From: JAWRCU01 sp033542235
GTDB taxonomy: Bacteria; Pseudomonadota; Alphaproteobacteria; Rhizobiales; Rhizobiaceae
Direction of reading: 5' to 3'
NCBI RefSeq assembly: GCF_033542235.1
Contig: NZ_JAWRCU010000008.1
Coordinates: 186,001-250,000, forward strand
DNA: 64,000 nt
The notes below the pieces were generated by a model. That model saw nothing but the letters and a program-made list of their open reading frames with translations, made no database searches and was not told the origin of the DNA. Both the position numbers and the translations under genes were made by a program. The stretch's first letter is position 1; each line of letters opens with the position of its first letter. Below are positions 53,615 through 61,228 of the stretch, piece by piece.

Positions 53615-53772
53615 GCCCCCCTCTGGCCCGCCGGCGATCTCCCCCGCAAAGGGGGAAATCAGCCTTCAATTTTGGCAGCGCCCATCCTGCAGCATTGACG
53701 ATTGGCGAAACCAACTCGGCCGGCCGATCTCCCCCCCTGCGGGAGAGATGTCCGGCAGGACAGAGTGGGGCG
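53615..53772. repeat. Palindromic repeat family B, copy 2
   Basis: The arms near 53615-53660 and 53727-53772 match those of the first copy (GATCTCCCCC..., GAGATGTCCGGCAGGACAGAG). The core shares GATTGGCGAAACCAA with copy 1 but has lost its partner, so this copy is more diverged. It lies between serS and surE on an otherwise continuous strand of genes. Confidence 0.8.
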
Positions 53773-53801
53773 CGAAGGGGAGCAAACGCTTCAGGCACGG
53801 C

Positions 53802-55124
53802 TCATTGGGCCTCGATCTTCTTCATTCCACCCATGTAAGACACCAGAACTTCAGGAATCGTGACCGACCCGTCCTCGTTCTGATAGTTTTCAAGCACTGC
53901 AATCAGCGCCCGGCCGACGGCAGTGCCCGAGCCATTCAGCGTGTGCACGAAGCTGGTGCCCTTGCCATCCTTCGGGCGATAGCGCGCATCCATGCGGCGC
54001 GCCTGGAAATCGCCGCAGACCGAGCAGGACGAGATCTCGCGATAATTGTTCTGCCCCGGCAACCACACCTCGATGTCATACGTCTTGCGGGCACCGAACC
54101 CCATATCGCCGGTGCAAAGCGCGACTGTGCGGAACGGCAGGCCGAGCCGCTTCAGCACTTCCTCGGCGCAAGCCGTCATGCGCTCGTGCTCGGAGAGCGA
54201 AGACTCCTGGTCGGTAATCGACACCAGCTCGACCTTGTAGAACTGGTGCTGACGCAGCATGCCGCGCGTATCCTTGCCGGCTGAGCCGGCCTCAGAGCGG
54301 AAGCAGGGCGTCAGCGCGGTGTAGCGACGCGGCAGGCTTTCGTGCGCGACGATCTCCTCGCGCACGAGATTGGTCAACGGAACCTCGGCGGTGGGGATGA
54401 GACCCAGTCGCCCACCCGAATGCGGCGTGAAAAACAGATCCTCCTCGAATTTCGGAAGCTGGTTGGTTCCGTAGAGGACCTCGTCACGTACCAGCAGCGG
54501 CGGCTGCACTTCCTCATAGCCGTGCTCGGTGGTGTGCAGGTCGATCATGAACTGGCCAAGCGCGCGTTCGAGCCGCGCGAGCCGGCCCTTCAGCACCGTG
54601 AAGCGAGCACCCGAAAGCTTGGCTGCGCGCTCGAAATCCATGAGGCCGAGCCCCTCGCCTATCTCGAAATGCTCGCGCGGCTTGTTCGGCATGTTCTTTT
54701 GCCGGGCAGAGATGAGCTCCGTGCCGAAGCGCCGCACCTCGACATTGTCGTGCTCGTCCTTGCCGACCGGCACGTCGGCGAGCGGCACGTTGGGAATAAC
54801 AGAGAGCGCGTCATCCAGCGCCTTGTCGAGCTCGCGCTCGGTCGCCTCGCCCGACTGGATGAAGCTCTTGATCTCCGCGACCTCGGCCTTCAGCTGTTCC
54901 GCCGCAGCCATGTCCTTGTTGCGCATGGCGTTGCCGATTTCCCTGGAAGCTGCGTTGCGGCGCTCCTGCGCCTCCTGCAGCTTGACGATGTGCTGGCGCC
55001 GCGCCTCGTCCTTGGCGATGATAGCCTCGACCGTGGAGCGCGACTCCTCGGGCGACCATTGGCGCTTCCTCAGCGCATCAATGAGTGCTTCGGGGTTCTC
55101 ACGAATCCATTTGATGTCGAGCAT
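53802..55124 (-). CDS. serS: Seryl-tRNA synthetase
   Basis: A 440-residue class II aminoacyl-tRNA synthetase. The start is the ATG at 55124 (MLDIKWIRENPEAL); longer in-frame starts lack homology-like sequence. The N-terminal coiled-coil arm lies at residues about 30-110 and binds tRNA-Ser. Motif 2 is PRRYTALTPCFRSEAGSAGKDTRGMLRQHQFYKVEL and motif 3 is the LNGSGTAVGRALIAVLENYQ region. It charges tRNA-Ser and selenocysteine tRNA when present. Confidence 0.96.
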   Translation of the reverse strand: MLDIKWIRENPEALIDALRKRQWSPEESRSTVEAIIAKDEARRQHIVKLQEAQERRNAASREIGNAMRNKDMAAAEQLKAEVAEIKSFIQSGEATERELDKALDDALSVIPNVPLADVPVGKDEHDNVEVRRFGTELISARQKNMPNKPREHFEIGEGLGLMDFERAAKLSGARFTVLKGRLARLERALGQFMIDLHTTEHGYEEVQPPLLVRDEVLYGTNQLPKFEEDLFFTPHSGGRLGLIPTAEVPLTNLVREEIVAHESLPRRYTALTPCFRSEAGSAGKDTRGMLRQHQFYKVELVSITDQESSLSEHERMTACAEEVLKRLGLPFRTVALCTGDMGFGARKTYDIEVWLPGQNNYREISSCSVCGDFQARRMDARYRPKDGKGTSFVHTLNGSGTAVGRALIAVLENYQNEDGSVTIPEVLVSYMGGMKKIEAQ

Positions 55125-55381
55125 GACGCTTTCCTGGTAAAGGTCGGGGCCGAGTAAACCCCGTGAGGGGGTAAACCGACGCGCGCCACGGCGCAAGGCC
55201 AGCCCTTCTCGAGCTCGCCAACGCGAAGCGGCAAGCGGCTGCCGCTCACAAATGAAGCCGAATGTCCTCGAACTGCGTCAGATGTCTGCCAAACGATTCG
55301 GCACGGATTCCACCTGTCCGGTCACCATCCGCCGGCATCGCATCCTGGTGCGAAAAGCGGCCGGCCGGACCAAACCCCTGA

Positions 55382-56236
55382 TCAGGCCGACTGGCCGCTC
55401 GCCGAAGGAGGAGCAGCATCCTTCTTCTCGGCTGCCAGCCTTTCCTCCTCACGCTTCCGCTCGATCATCCTGGCGGTCCAGATCGAGATCTCGTAGAGCA
55501 CGATGGTCGGCAGCGCGAGACTTACCTGGCTGATCGGGTCTGGCGGGGTCAGCACCGCGGCCACGACAAAGGCGAGAACGATTGCCCATTTGCGCTTGTC
55601 CCTGAGCGCCTGCGATGACAACAGCCCGACGCGCGCCATCAGCGAGGTCACCACCGGAAGCTGGAAGACCAGGCCGAAGGAGAAGATCAGCGTCATGATG
55701 AGGCTGAGATATTCCGACACTTTCGGCAGCAGGGAAATCTGCACCTGTCCGTCACCGCCCGCCTGCTGCATGGACAGGAAGAACCACATCACCATTGGCG
55801 TGAAGAAGAAATAGACGAGCGCCGCGCCCAACAGAAAAAGCAGCGGCGAAGCGATCAAGAACGGCAGGAAGGCCGCACGCTCGTTCTTGTAGAGACCAGG
55901 CGCGATGAACTTGTAGATCTGAGTCGCAATCAGCGGAAAGGCAATGACGAGGCCGCCGAACATGGCAAGCTTGATCTGCGTGAAAAAGAATTCCTGTGGC
56001 GCTGTGTAGATCAGCTCGACCTTTGAAACATCGAGCTTCGCCCACTCCACGGACCATTTGAATGGGATGACCAGCAAGTTGAAGAGGTGCTTGGCGACGA
56101 AGAAGCAACCCACAAAGGCGACGAAGAAGCCGCCGATGGACCAGATCAGGCGGCGACGGAGCTCGATCAGATGCTCGATGAGCGGCGCCGACGAAGCCTC
56201 GACCTCATCTATTTCTTTTGTCTCTTGGCTGCTCAC
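55382..56236 (-). CDS. tatC: Sec-independent protein translocase TatC
   Basis: A 284-residue membrane protein with six helices. The N-terminal LIEHLIELRRRLIWS is the TatC signature for binding twin-arginine signal peptides, and PQEFFFTQIKLAMFGG contains the other conserved motif with the essential Glu region. It overlaps tatB by 4 bases. It receives folded, signal-bearing proteins such as the Tat-type sugar-binding protein encoded at 27 kb. Confidence 0.95.
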   Translation of the reverse strand: MSSQETKEIDEVEASSAPLIEHLIELRRRLIWSIGGFFVAFVGCFFVAKHLFNLLVIPFKWSVEWAKLDVSKVELIYTAPQEFFFTQIKLAMFGGLVIAFPLIATQIYKFIAPGLYKNERAAFLPFLIASPLLFLLGAALVYFFFTPMVMWFFLSMQQAGGDGQVQISLLPKVSEYLSLIMTLIFSFGLVFQLPVVTSLMARVGLLSSQALRDKRKWAIVLAFVVAAVLTPPDPISQVSLALPTIVLYEISIWTARMIERKREEERLAAEKKDAAPPSASGQSA

Positions 56237-56982
56237 GAGGCGTCTGTCTTCGCTTTATTGGCAGCTTTCGCTGCGGTTTTTTTGGTTGCCGCCGCTTTCG
56301 CAGGCGCCTTTGGCTTCGAGCCGGCTTTCGCCGCGCTCGCCTTACCGTTGGCGGCCTTTCCTTTCGGCGCGGCTCTGGGCTTTGCCGGCATTACCGGCTC
56401 GATCGCGGCGGTGGCCGCTTTTGCCTCGGAAGGCGTCTCCGTGCTCGCGCCCGCTTCGGAAACCGCAGGCTGAGCTGCCGTCGCTGCGCCGTTGAGCGCG
56501 GCCATTACCGGCGTCGCAGGCATGGCTTCGGGCCCGGCAACGCCCGGCATTGCCGTCGCACCGTTCTTCAGCGGCTCTGCCGCGTGAGTGACGGGTGAAG
56601 CCGGCTCGGAAGACGCTGCCGGCTGGGCGTCCTCTGCCGTGGCGGCGGGAGCCGAGGCAGGCGTAGTCGCCAATGATCCCGGATTCAACGAGCTGAGGCC
56701 GGCGCGAACGTCCGCAGCTGCCTGCTCGAAGGGGTTGAGCTGCTTCCTGAGCTGGTCCGCCGGATTAAGGCCACGCAGTTCGTCGACGGATTTCTTCACG
56801 TCGTCCAGCTCGGCTTCCTTCAGCGCTTCATTGAACTGACGCTGAAAGTCGCCGGCCATGCGACGTAGCTTTGCCGTTGTCTTGCCGAAGGTCCGCAGCA
56901 TGCGCGGCAAATCTTTCGGCCCGACGACCACGATCAAGACGACCGCGATCACCAGCATTTCGGACCAGCCGATATCAAACAT
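56233..56982 (-). CDS. tatB: Sec-independent protein translocase TatB
   Basis: A 249-residue protein with the TatB N-terminus MFDIGWSEMLVIAVVLIVVVGPKDLPRMLRTFGK: one membrane helix, the conserved Gly-Pro hinge and a basic amphipathic helix. The long C-terminal half is Ala/Pro/Lys-rich low-complexity sequence (KAAAKPKAP-like), usual in rhizobial TatB. It forms the receptor with TatC, which it overlaps. Confidence 0.92.
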   Translation of the reverse strand: MFDIGWSEMLVIAVVLIVVVGPKDLPRMLRTFGKTTAKLRRMAGDFQRQFNEALKEAELDDVKKSVDELRGLNPADQLRKQLNPFEQAAADVRAGLSSLNPGSLATTPASAPAATAEDAQPAASSEPASPVTHAAEPLKNGATAMPGVAGPEAMPATPVMAALNGAATAAQPAVSEAGASTETPSEAKAATAAIEPVMPAKPRAAPKGKAANGKASAAKAGSKPKAPAKAAATKKTAAKAANKAKTDAS

Positions 56983-57032
56983 AGCTTTCGTTCCGGCTAG
57001 CTAGCACGGCCGGCAGCGGCCGCGAGCGGGTC

Positions 57033-57254
57033 TCAGCCCTTGGTGGCCTTTTCCTTCGCCACGACGGTCTCGTCGGCGCGGTGCTCAACCGTTCGGGTAT
57101 CGTCGTCGGATGAATCGTCCTCCGACATACCTTTCTTGAAGCTCTTGATGCCCTTGGCCATGTCGCCCATCAGCTCCGGAATCTTGCCGCGCCCGAACAG
57201 CAGCAGCACGACGACCAGAACGATCAGCCAGTGCCATATCGAAAATGAACCCAT
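57033..57254 (-). CDS. tatA: Sec-independent protein translocase TatA
   Basis: A 73-residue protein: MGSFSIWHWLIVLVVVLLLFGRGKIPELMGDMAKGIKSFKKG has the single helix, the FGRGKIPELMG hinge and the amphipathic helix of TatA. It polymerises to form the pore for folded proteins. It is 50 bases upstream of tatB on the same strand. Confidence 0.94.
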   Translation of the reverse strand: MGSFSIWHWLIVLVVVLLLFGRGKIPELMGDMAKGIKSFKKGMSEDDSSDDDTRTVEHRADETVVAKEKATKG

Positions 57255-57289
57255 TGCAACTCTTCTCCCAAGGGGACTGTTCCCGTGAT

Positions 57290-58393
57290 TTATGCGTTTT
57301 TGTCGGCTCTTTCAAACACAAGTACGTCAGACTTGCGAAGGGAAAGCCAGATATCTCTCGCCGAGGATGACAATGCGCCGCACCGCACCCGGGCCCGGAC
57401 CGGAGTTTCCGCACCGGAAACCGCGAGATCGAGGAGTTCGACCACGCCGAGGTAACGGCGCGAGAGGATGCGCGCCTGCACCTCTCCGCTGACTTCGCTG
57501 ACATCGAAGCCGGAGGTTCGGATCGCCACATTGACTGGCGTGCCGTCGGCGAAACCCGCCGCGTCCACCTTGCCGACCGGCGTATCCGCCGCTCCGCCAC
57601 TCGCCCGAGTGTCGAACACATTCAGCTCCGAGAAGAACCCGGCGACAAAAAGGTCCGCCGGCCTGAGGTAAAGCTCTTCGGCCCGGCCCGCCTGCTGCAG
57701 CCTGCCGTTCCTGAGCAGCGCAATACGATCGCCCATGCGCATCGCCTCCTCGGCATCATGCGTGACGACGATCGCGGTGGCGCGGCTGTGCCGCAATATG
57801 CCGAGCGTCTCGGCGCGCACCGAATCCTTCAGCCGGGAATCGAGGCCGGAGAAGGGCTCGTCCATAAGGAGCACTGCTGGCCTCGGCGCCAGCGCACGGG
57901 CAAGAGCAACGCGCTGCTGCTCGCCACCCGACAAAACATGTGGATAGGAATCAGCATAAGATTCCAGTCCCACTCGCTCCAGCGCGATCATCGCCTCGCG
58001 CTTCGCCTCCTCGCGCGACAGCGCGGTGAGCCCGAACCTGACATTGTCCAGGATCGAGAGATGCGGGAAAAGCGCGAAGTCCTGGAAGACCAGGCCGATC
58101 GAGCGCTGCTCGGGCGGGAGGAATACCGATGGCCCTGCGATCTCGCGGTCGTTGAGCAGCACGCGGCCGGCCGTCTGCGCCTCGATCCCGGCGGCGATCC
58201 TGAGCAGCGTCGTCTTGCCAGAGCCGGAGGGTCCGAGCAGACAAAGCACCTCTCCGGGCTCGGCGCTCAGCGTCACCTCGCGCAGTGTCGGATTGCCGGC
58301 GCCGAAGGAATGACTGATGTCGTCGAAGGCGAGCTTGGCGGCAAACGTCACGCCCGCCGTGACGCGGGTGGCTACCCGCGCGTCCTGGTTCAT
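57290..58393 (-). CDS. ABC transporter ATP-binding protein (FbpC/PotA-like), orphan
   Basis: A 367-residue ATPase. Walker A is GPSGSGKTT near residue 55, Q-loop VFQDFALFPHL, signature LSGGEQQRVALARAL, Walker B VLLMDEPFSGLD and switch His VTHDAEEAM. The C-terminal ~120 residues form a TOBE-like domain, as in iron/sulfate/polyamine importers. No permease or binding protein lies near; it sits between scpB and tatA, which are usually adjacent in rhizobia. It may serve a transporter encoded elsewhere. Confidence 0.85.
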   Translation of the reverse strand: MNQDARVATRVTAGVTFAAKLAFDDISHSFGAGNPTLREVTLSAEPGEVLCLLGPSGSGKTTLLRIAAGIEAQTAGRVLLNDREIAGPSVFLPPEQRSIGLVFQDFALFPHLSILDNVRFGLTALSREEAKREAMIALERVGLESYADSYPHVLSGGEQQRVALARALAPRPAVLLMDEPFSGLDSRLKDSVRAETLGILRHSRATAIVVTHDAEEAMRMGDRIALLRNGRLQQAGRAEELYLRPADLFVAGFFSELNVFDTRASGGAADTPVGKVDAAGFADGTPVNVAIRTSGFDVSEVSGEVQARILSRRYLGVVELLDLAVSGAETPVRARVRCGALSSSARDIWLSLRKSDVLVFERADKNA

Positions 58394-58411
58394 GGCGTGG
58401 GCCTCAAGGCT

Positions 58412-58434
58412 GAGCCTCGGAACATCCGAGGCTC
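58412..58434 (-). other. Intercistronic hairpin between scpB and the ABC ATPase gene
   Basis: GAGCCTCGG and CCGAGGCTC form a perfect 9-base-pair stem with a 5-base loop. No U run follows on either strand, so full termination is doubtful. It may lower read-through or protect the scpB end of the message. Confidence 0.5.
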
Positions 58435-58457
58435 AAAACAGGTGTTCTTCAGCCCCG

Positions 58458-59204
58458 TCAATCATCCCCGCCGCCGGGTGTCAACAGACCGAGCTCCTCG
58501 AGGTCGATGTCGGTGAGCGGATCCTCGTCGGGCGTCAGCTCGTCCGGATCGGCAGGTGGCTGCGGTATGGAGAAATTCGACGGCATGCGGACCGACAGCA
58601 GCCCGGCGCCCTTCAGCTCCTCGATGCCCGGCAGGTCGCGGATCTCGGAAAGCCCGAAATGGTCCAGGAATTTGTCAGTAGTGCCATAGGTCACCGGGCG
58701 GCCCGGGGTGCGGCGGCGTCCGCGCAGGCGCACCCAATCGGTCTCCATCAAAGTGTCGAGTGTCCCCTTCGAGGTTTCGACGCCACGGATCTCTTCGATT
58801 TCCGCGCGGGTCACCGGCTGATGGTAGGCGATGATCGCCAGGACTTCGAGGGCGGCGCGCGACAGCTTCTTCTGCTGAACGGCATCGCGGCTCATCAGAA
58901 AGGCGAGATCCCCGGCCGTGCGGAATGCCCAGCCGTCGCCGACCCTCACCAGATTCACGCCGCGCTTCTCATAGAGAGCATGCAGTTCGTTCATGACGAG
59001 CGGTACGTCCACGCCCTCCGGCAGGCGCGCGACCAGCGCCCTTTCAGTCACTGGTTCGGCGCTGGCGAAGACGATCGCCTCGGCCATCCGGACCGCCTCG
59101 GCAATGTGCAAGCGCAGCGCCGGATTCTCTTCAGCTTCATTCCCCTCGCCCGTTTCGTCCTCCAGCACAAAAGGAATGATCTGAGCGTTGCCGCCTTCAC
59201 TCAT
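58458..59204 (-). CDS. scpB: Segregation and condensation protein ScpB
   Basis: A 248-residue partner of SMC and ScpA in chromosome condensation. The start is the ATG at 59204, overlapping the scpA stop by ATGA; the longer frame to 59453 is antisense-like filler. The two winged-helix domains are visible: ALRLHIAEAVRMAEAIVFASAEPVTERAL and LSRAALEVLAIIAYHQPVTRAEIEEIRGV, the second being the ScpB signature, then RRRTPGRPVTYGTTDKFLDHFGL. Confidence 0.94.
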   Translation of the reverse strand: MSEGGNAQIIPFVLEDETGEGNEAEENPALRLHIAEAVRMAEAIVFASAEPVTERALVARLPEGVDVPLVMNELHALYEKRGVNLVRVGDGWAFRTAGDLAFLMSRDAVQQKKLSRAALEVLAIIAYHQPVTRAEIEEIRGVETSKGTLDTLMETDWVRLRGRRRTPGRPVTYGTTDKFLDHFGLSEIRDLPGIEELKGAGLLSVRMPSNFSIPQPPADPDELTPDEDPLTDIDLEELGLLTPGGGDD

Positions 59205-60040
59205 GAAACCACCTCGATTGGCGCGGCCTTCTGCCGGCTGCGCAGATAGAGCGGCTCGAAAGCCGCATGCTGGCGAACCTCGATCTTGCCCTCGCGCACC
59301 AGTTCCAGGCTTGCAGCGAAGGAGCTGGCGATCGCCGTCGGCCGTTCCTCGGGGCTTGTCAGATACTCGATCAGGAAGCTGTCCAGCGCCGTCCAGTCCT
59401 CGAAGCTGCCGACCAGCCGCGTGAGGATTTCCCGGGCCTGCTGAAGCGACCACACGCCTCGTTTGGCAATACGCACGTTGGTGATGGCCCGACGCTGGCG
59501 CTGTGCCGCATAGGCCGTCAGCAGATCGTAGAGCGAAGCCGAGTACTCATTGCGCCTTTCGAGGATGACCGCCTCCGGCATCCCGCGCACGAACACATCT
59601 CGGCCCAGACGGTTGCGGTTGACGAGGCGAGCCGAAGCATCGCGCATTGCCTCGAGCCTCTTCAGGCGGAACTGCAGGACAGCCGCCATTTCTTCGCCCG
59701 ATTGACCTTCCTCGTTTGGCTGCTTCGGGATCAGGAGCTTCGATTTGAGATAAGCGAGCCAGGCAGCCATGACGAGGTAGTCGGCCGCGAGCTCGAGCCG
59801 CATCGCCCGCACTCTCTCGACGAATTTCAGATACTGGTCCGCGAGCGCAACGATGGAAATGCGCGCTAGGTCGACCTTCTGGTTGCGGGCCAGATGCAGC
59901 AGTAGGTCGAGAGGTCCCTCGAAACCATCGACATCGACCACCAGCGACGGCTCGCCCGATGCCCGCGAGTCATCGTTCTCGGCCCAAAGCCGATCCATCG
60001 GCGCCGGGTTGGCCGGCTTGTCGTCACCTGTTTCCGCCAC
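59201..60040 (-). CDS. scpA: Segregation and condensation protein ScpA
   Basis: A 279-residue kleisin that bridges the SMC heads. The signature is FEGPLDLLLHLARNQKVDLARISIVALADQYL near residues 40-71, then ADYLVMAAWLAYLKSKLLIP. The C-terminal winged helix (SFAASLELVREGKIEVRQ) binds the SMC head. It follows nagZ by 18 bases and overlaps scpB. Confidence 0.94.
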   Translation of the reverse strand: MAETGDDKPANPAPMDRLWAENDDSRASGEPSLVVDVDGFEGPLDLLLHLARNQKVDLARISIVALADQYLKFVERVRAMRLELAADYLVMAAWLAYLKSKLLIPKQPNEEGQSGEEMAAVLQFRLKRLEAMRDASARLVNRNRLGRDVFVRGMPEAVILERRNEYSASLYDLLTAYAAQRQRRAITNVRIAKRGVWSLQQAREILTRLVGSFEDWTALDSFLIEYLTSPEERPTAIASSFAASLELVREGKIEVRQHAAFEPLYLRSRQKAAPIEVVS

Positions 60041-60058
60041 GCCTGCTCCTGGCGGGGC

Positions 60059-61075
60059 TCATGCCACCGCTTCGAAATAGCTTGCGAACTCATTGCGGAT
60101 GTCAGCCTCCACAGCCGCATCACGCCCGGTAACATAGGTAAGCGCACGGTTCGCTCTTTCCAGCGACTTGCCGACCAGGGGCACGGTCCTCGAGACGATG
60201 CCGCGCATTTCCTCCATTACGCCGTTGCAGTGAAGGACGATATCGCAGCCGGCCGCAAGGATCGCGGCGGCTTTGTCGGGGAAATCCCCAGAAAGTGCCT
60301 TCATGGAAGTGTCGTCGCTGATGAGCAAGCCGTCGAAACCGATTTCGCCGCGCACCACCTCGCTGACTACTTTGTGCGACGTCGTTGCCGGCGCCGTCGG
60401 ATCGATCGCGCTGTAGACCACATGGGCCGTCATGGCCATCGGCAGGTCGCGCAACCCCTTGAACGGTGCAAAATCGCGGCGCAATTCATCGATCGGCGCA
60501 TCAACCTTCGGCAATTCGTGATGCGAATCCGCGAAAGCTCGGCCATGGCCTGGAATGTGCTTCATCACCGGCAGCACGCCACCAGCCATGAGCCCCTCTG
60601 CCGAAGCCCGCCCCAAGGCTGTGACCGTTTCCGGATCCTTGCCGTAGGCACGGGTGCCGATCACGTCGCTCGCACCCTCGATCGGCGCGTCCAGCACAGG
60701 CAGGCAGTCGACGTTGATGCCGAAGCGGGACAGGTCGAAGGCCTGCAGCCTCGCCATCAGCCAGGCCGCCCGCAATCCCCCCTTGCGGTCGGAATGATAA
60801 AGTGCGCCGAGCGCGGAGCCGGAAGGATAGTTCGGCGCTATCGGCGGTCGCAGCCGCTGTACCCTGCCGCCCTCCTGGTCGATGAAGATCGGAGCATCCT
60901 GGCGCCCTACGCAGTCGCGCATGCTCGCCACCAGGTCGGCTATTTCGGCCGGTTCGCCGATATTGCGGGCGAACAGAATGAAGCCCCACGGCTGTTCACC
61001 GCGGTAAAACCGCACCTCATCCTGAGTGAGGGACTTCCCGGCGCAGCCCAGGATGACGGCTCTTGATTCGCTCAT
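60059..61075 (-). CDS. nagZ: Beta-N-acetylhexosaminidase NagZ (GH3)
   Basis: A 338-residue GH3 enzyme that removes GlcNAc from anhydro-muropeptides during cell-wall recycling in the cytoplasm. The signature KHIPGHGRAFADSHHELP carries the catalytic His loop (near residue 170), and the nucleophile Asp is in LLISDDTSMKAL near residue 258. The substrate-binding DQEGGRVQRL is intact. There is no signal peptide. It is in the SPOR-nagZ-scpAB operon order common in Rhizobiales. Confidence 0.94.
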   Translation of the reverse strand: MSESRAVILGCAGKSLTQDEVRFYRGEQPWGFILFARNIGEPAEIADLVASMRDCVGRQDAPIFIDQEGGRVQRLRPPIAPNYPSGSALGALYHSDRKGGLRAAWLMARLQAFDLSRFGINVDCLPVLDAPIEGASDVIGTRAYGKDPETVTALGRASAEGLMAGGVLPVMKHIPGHGRAFADSHHELPKVDAPIDELRRDFAPFKGLRDLPMAMTAHVVYSAIDPTAPATTSHKVVSEVVRGEIGFDGLLISDDTSMKALSGDFPDKAAAILAAGCDIVLHCNGVMEEMRGIVSRTVPLVGKSLERANRALTYVTGRDAAVEADIRNEFASYFEAVA

Positions 61076-61228
61076 GCCGCTGATTCTAGTGGCTTTCTGC
61101 CCAAAACGAAACGGCGCGGCCGGTGCCTATGGCGGTTTGGTGCTGGGGACAGCCTACTTTTTCCGCAGGAATGCCGTGGGGCTTCAAAGCCGACACAAGC
61201 GGAAAAGTAAACTGTCTCCAGGAACTGC

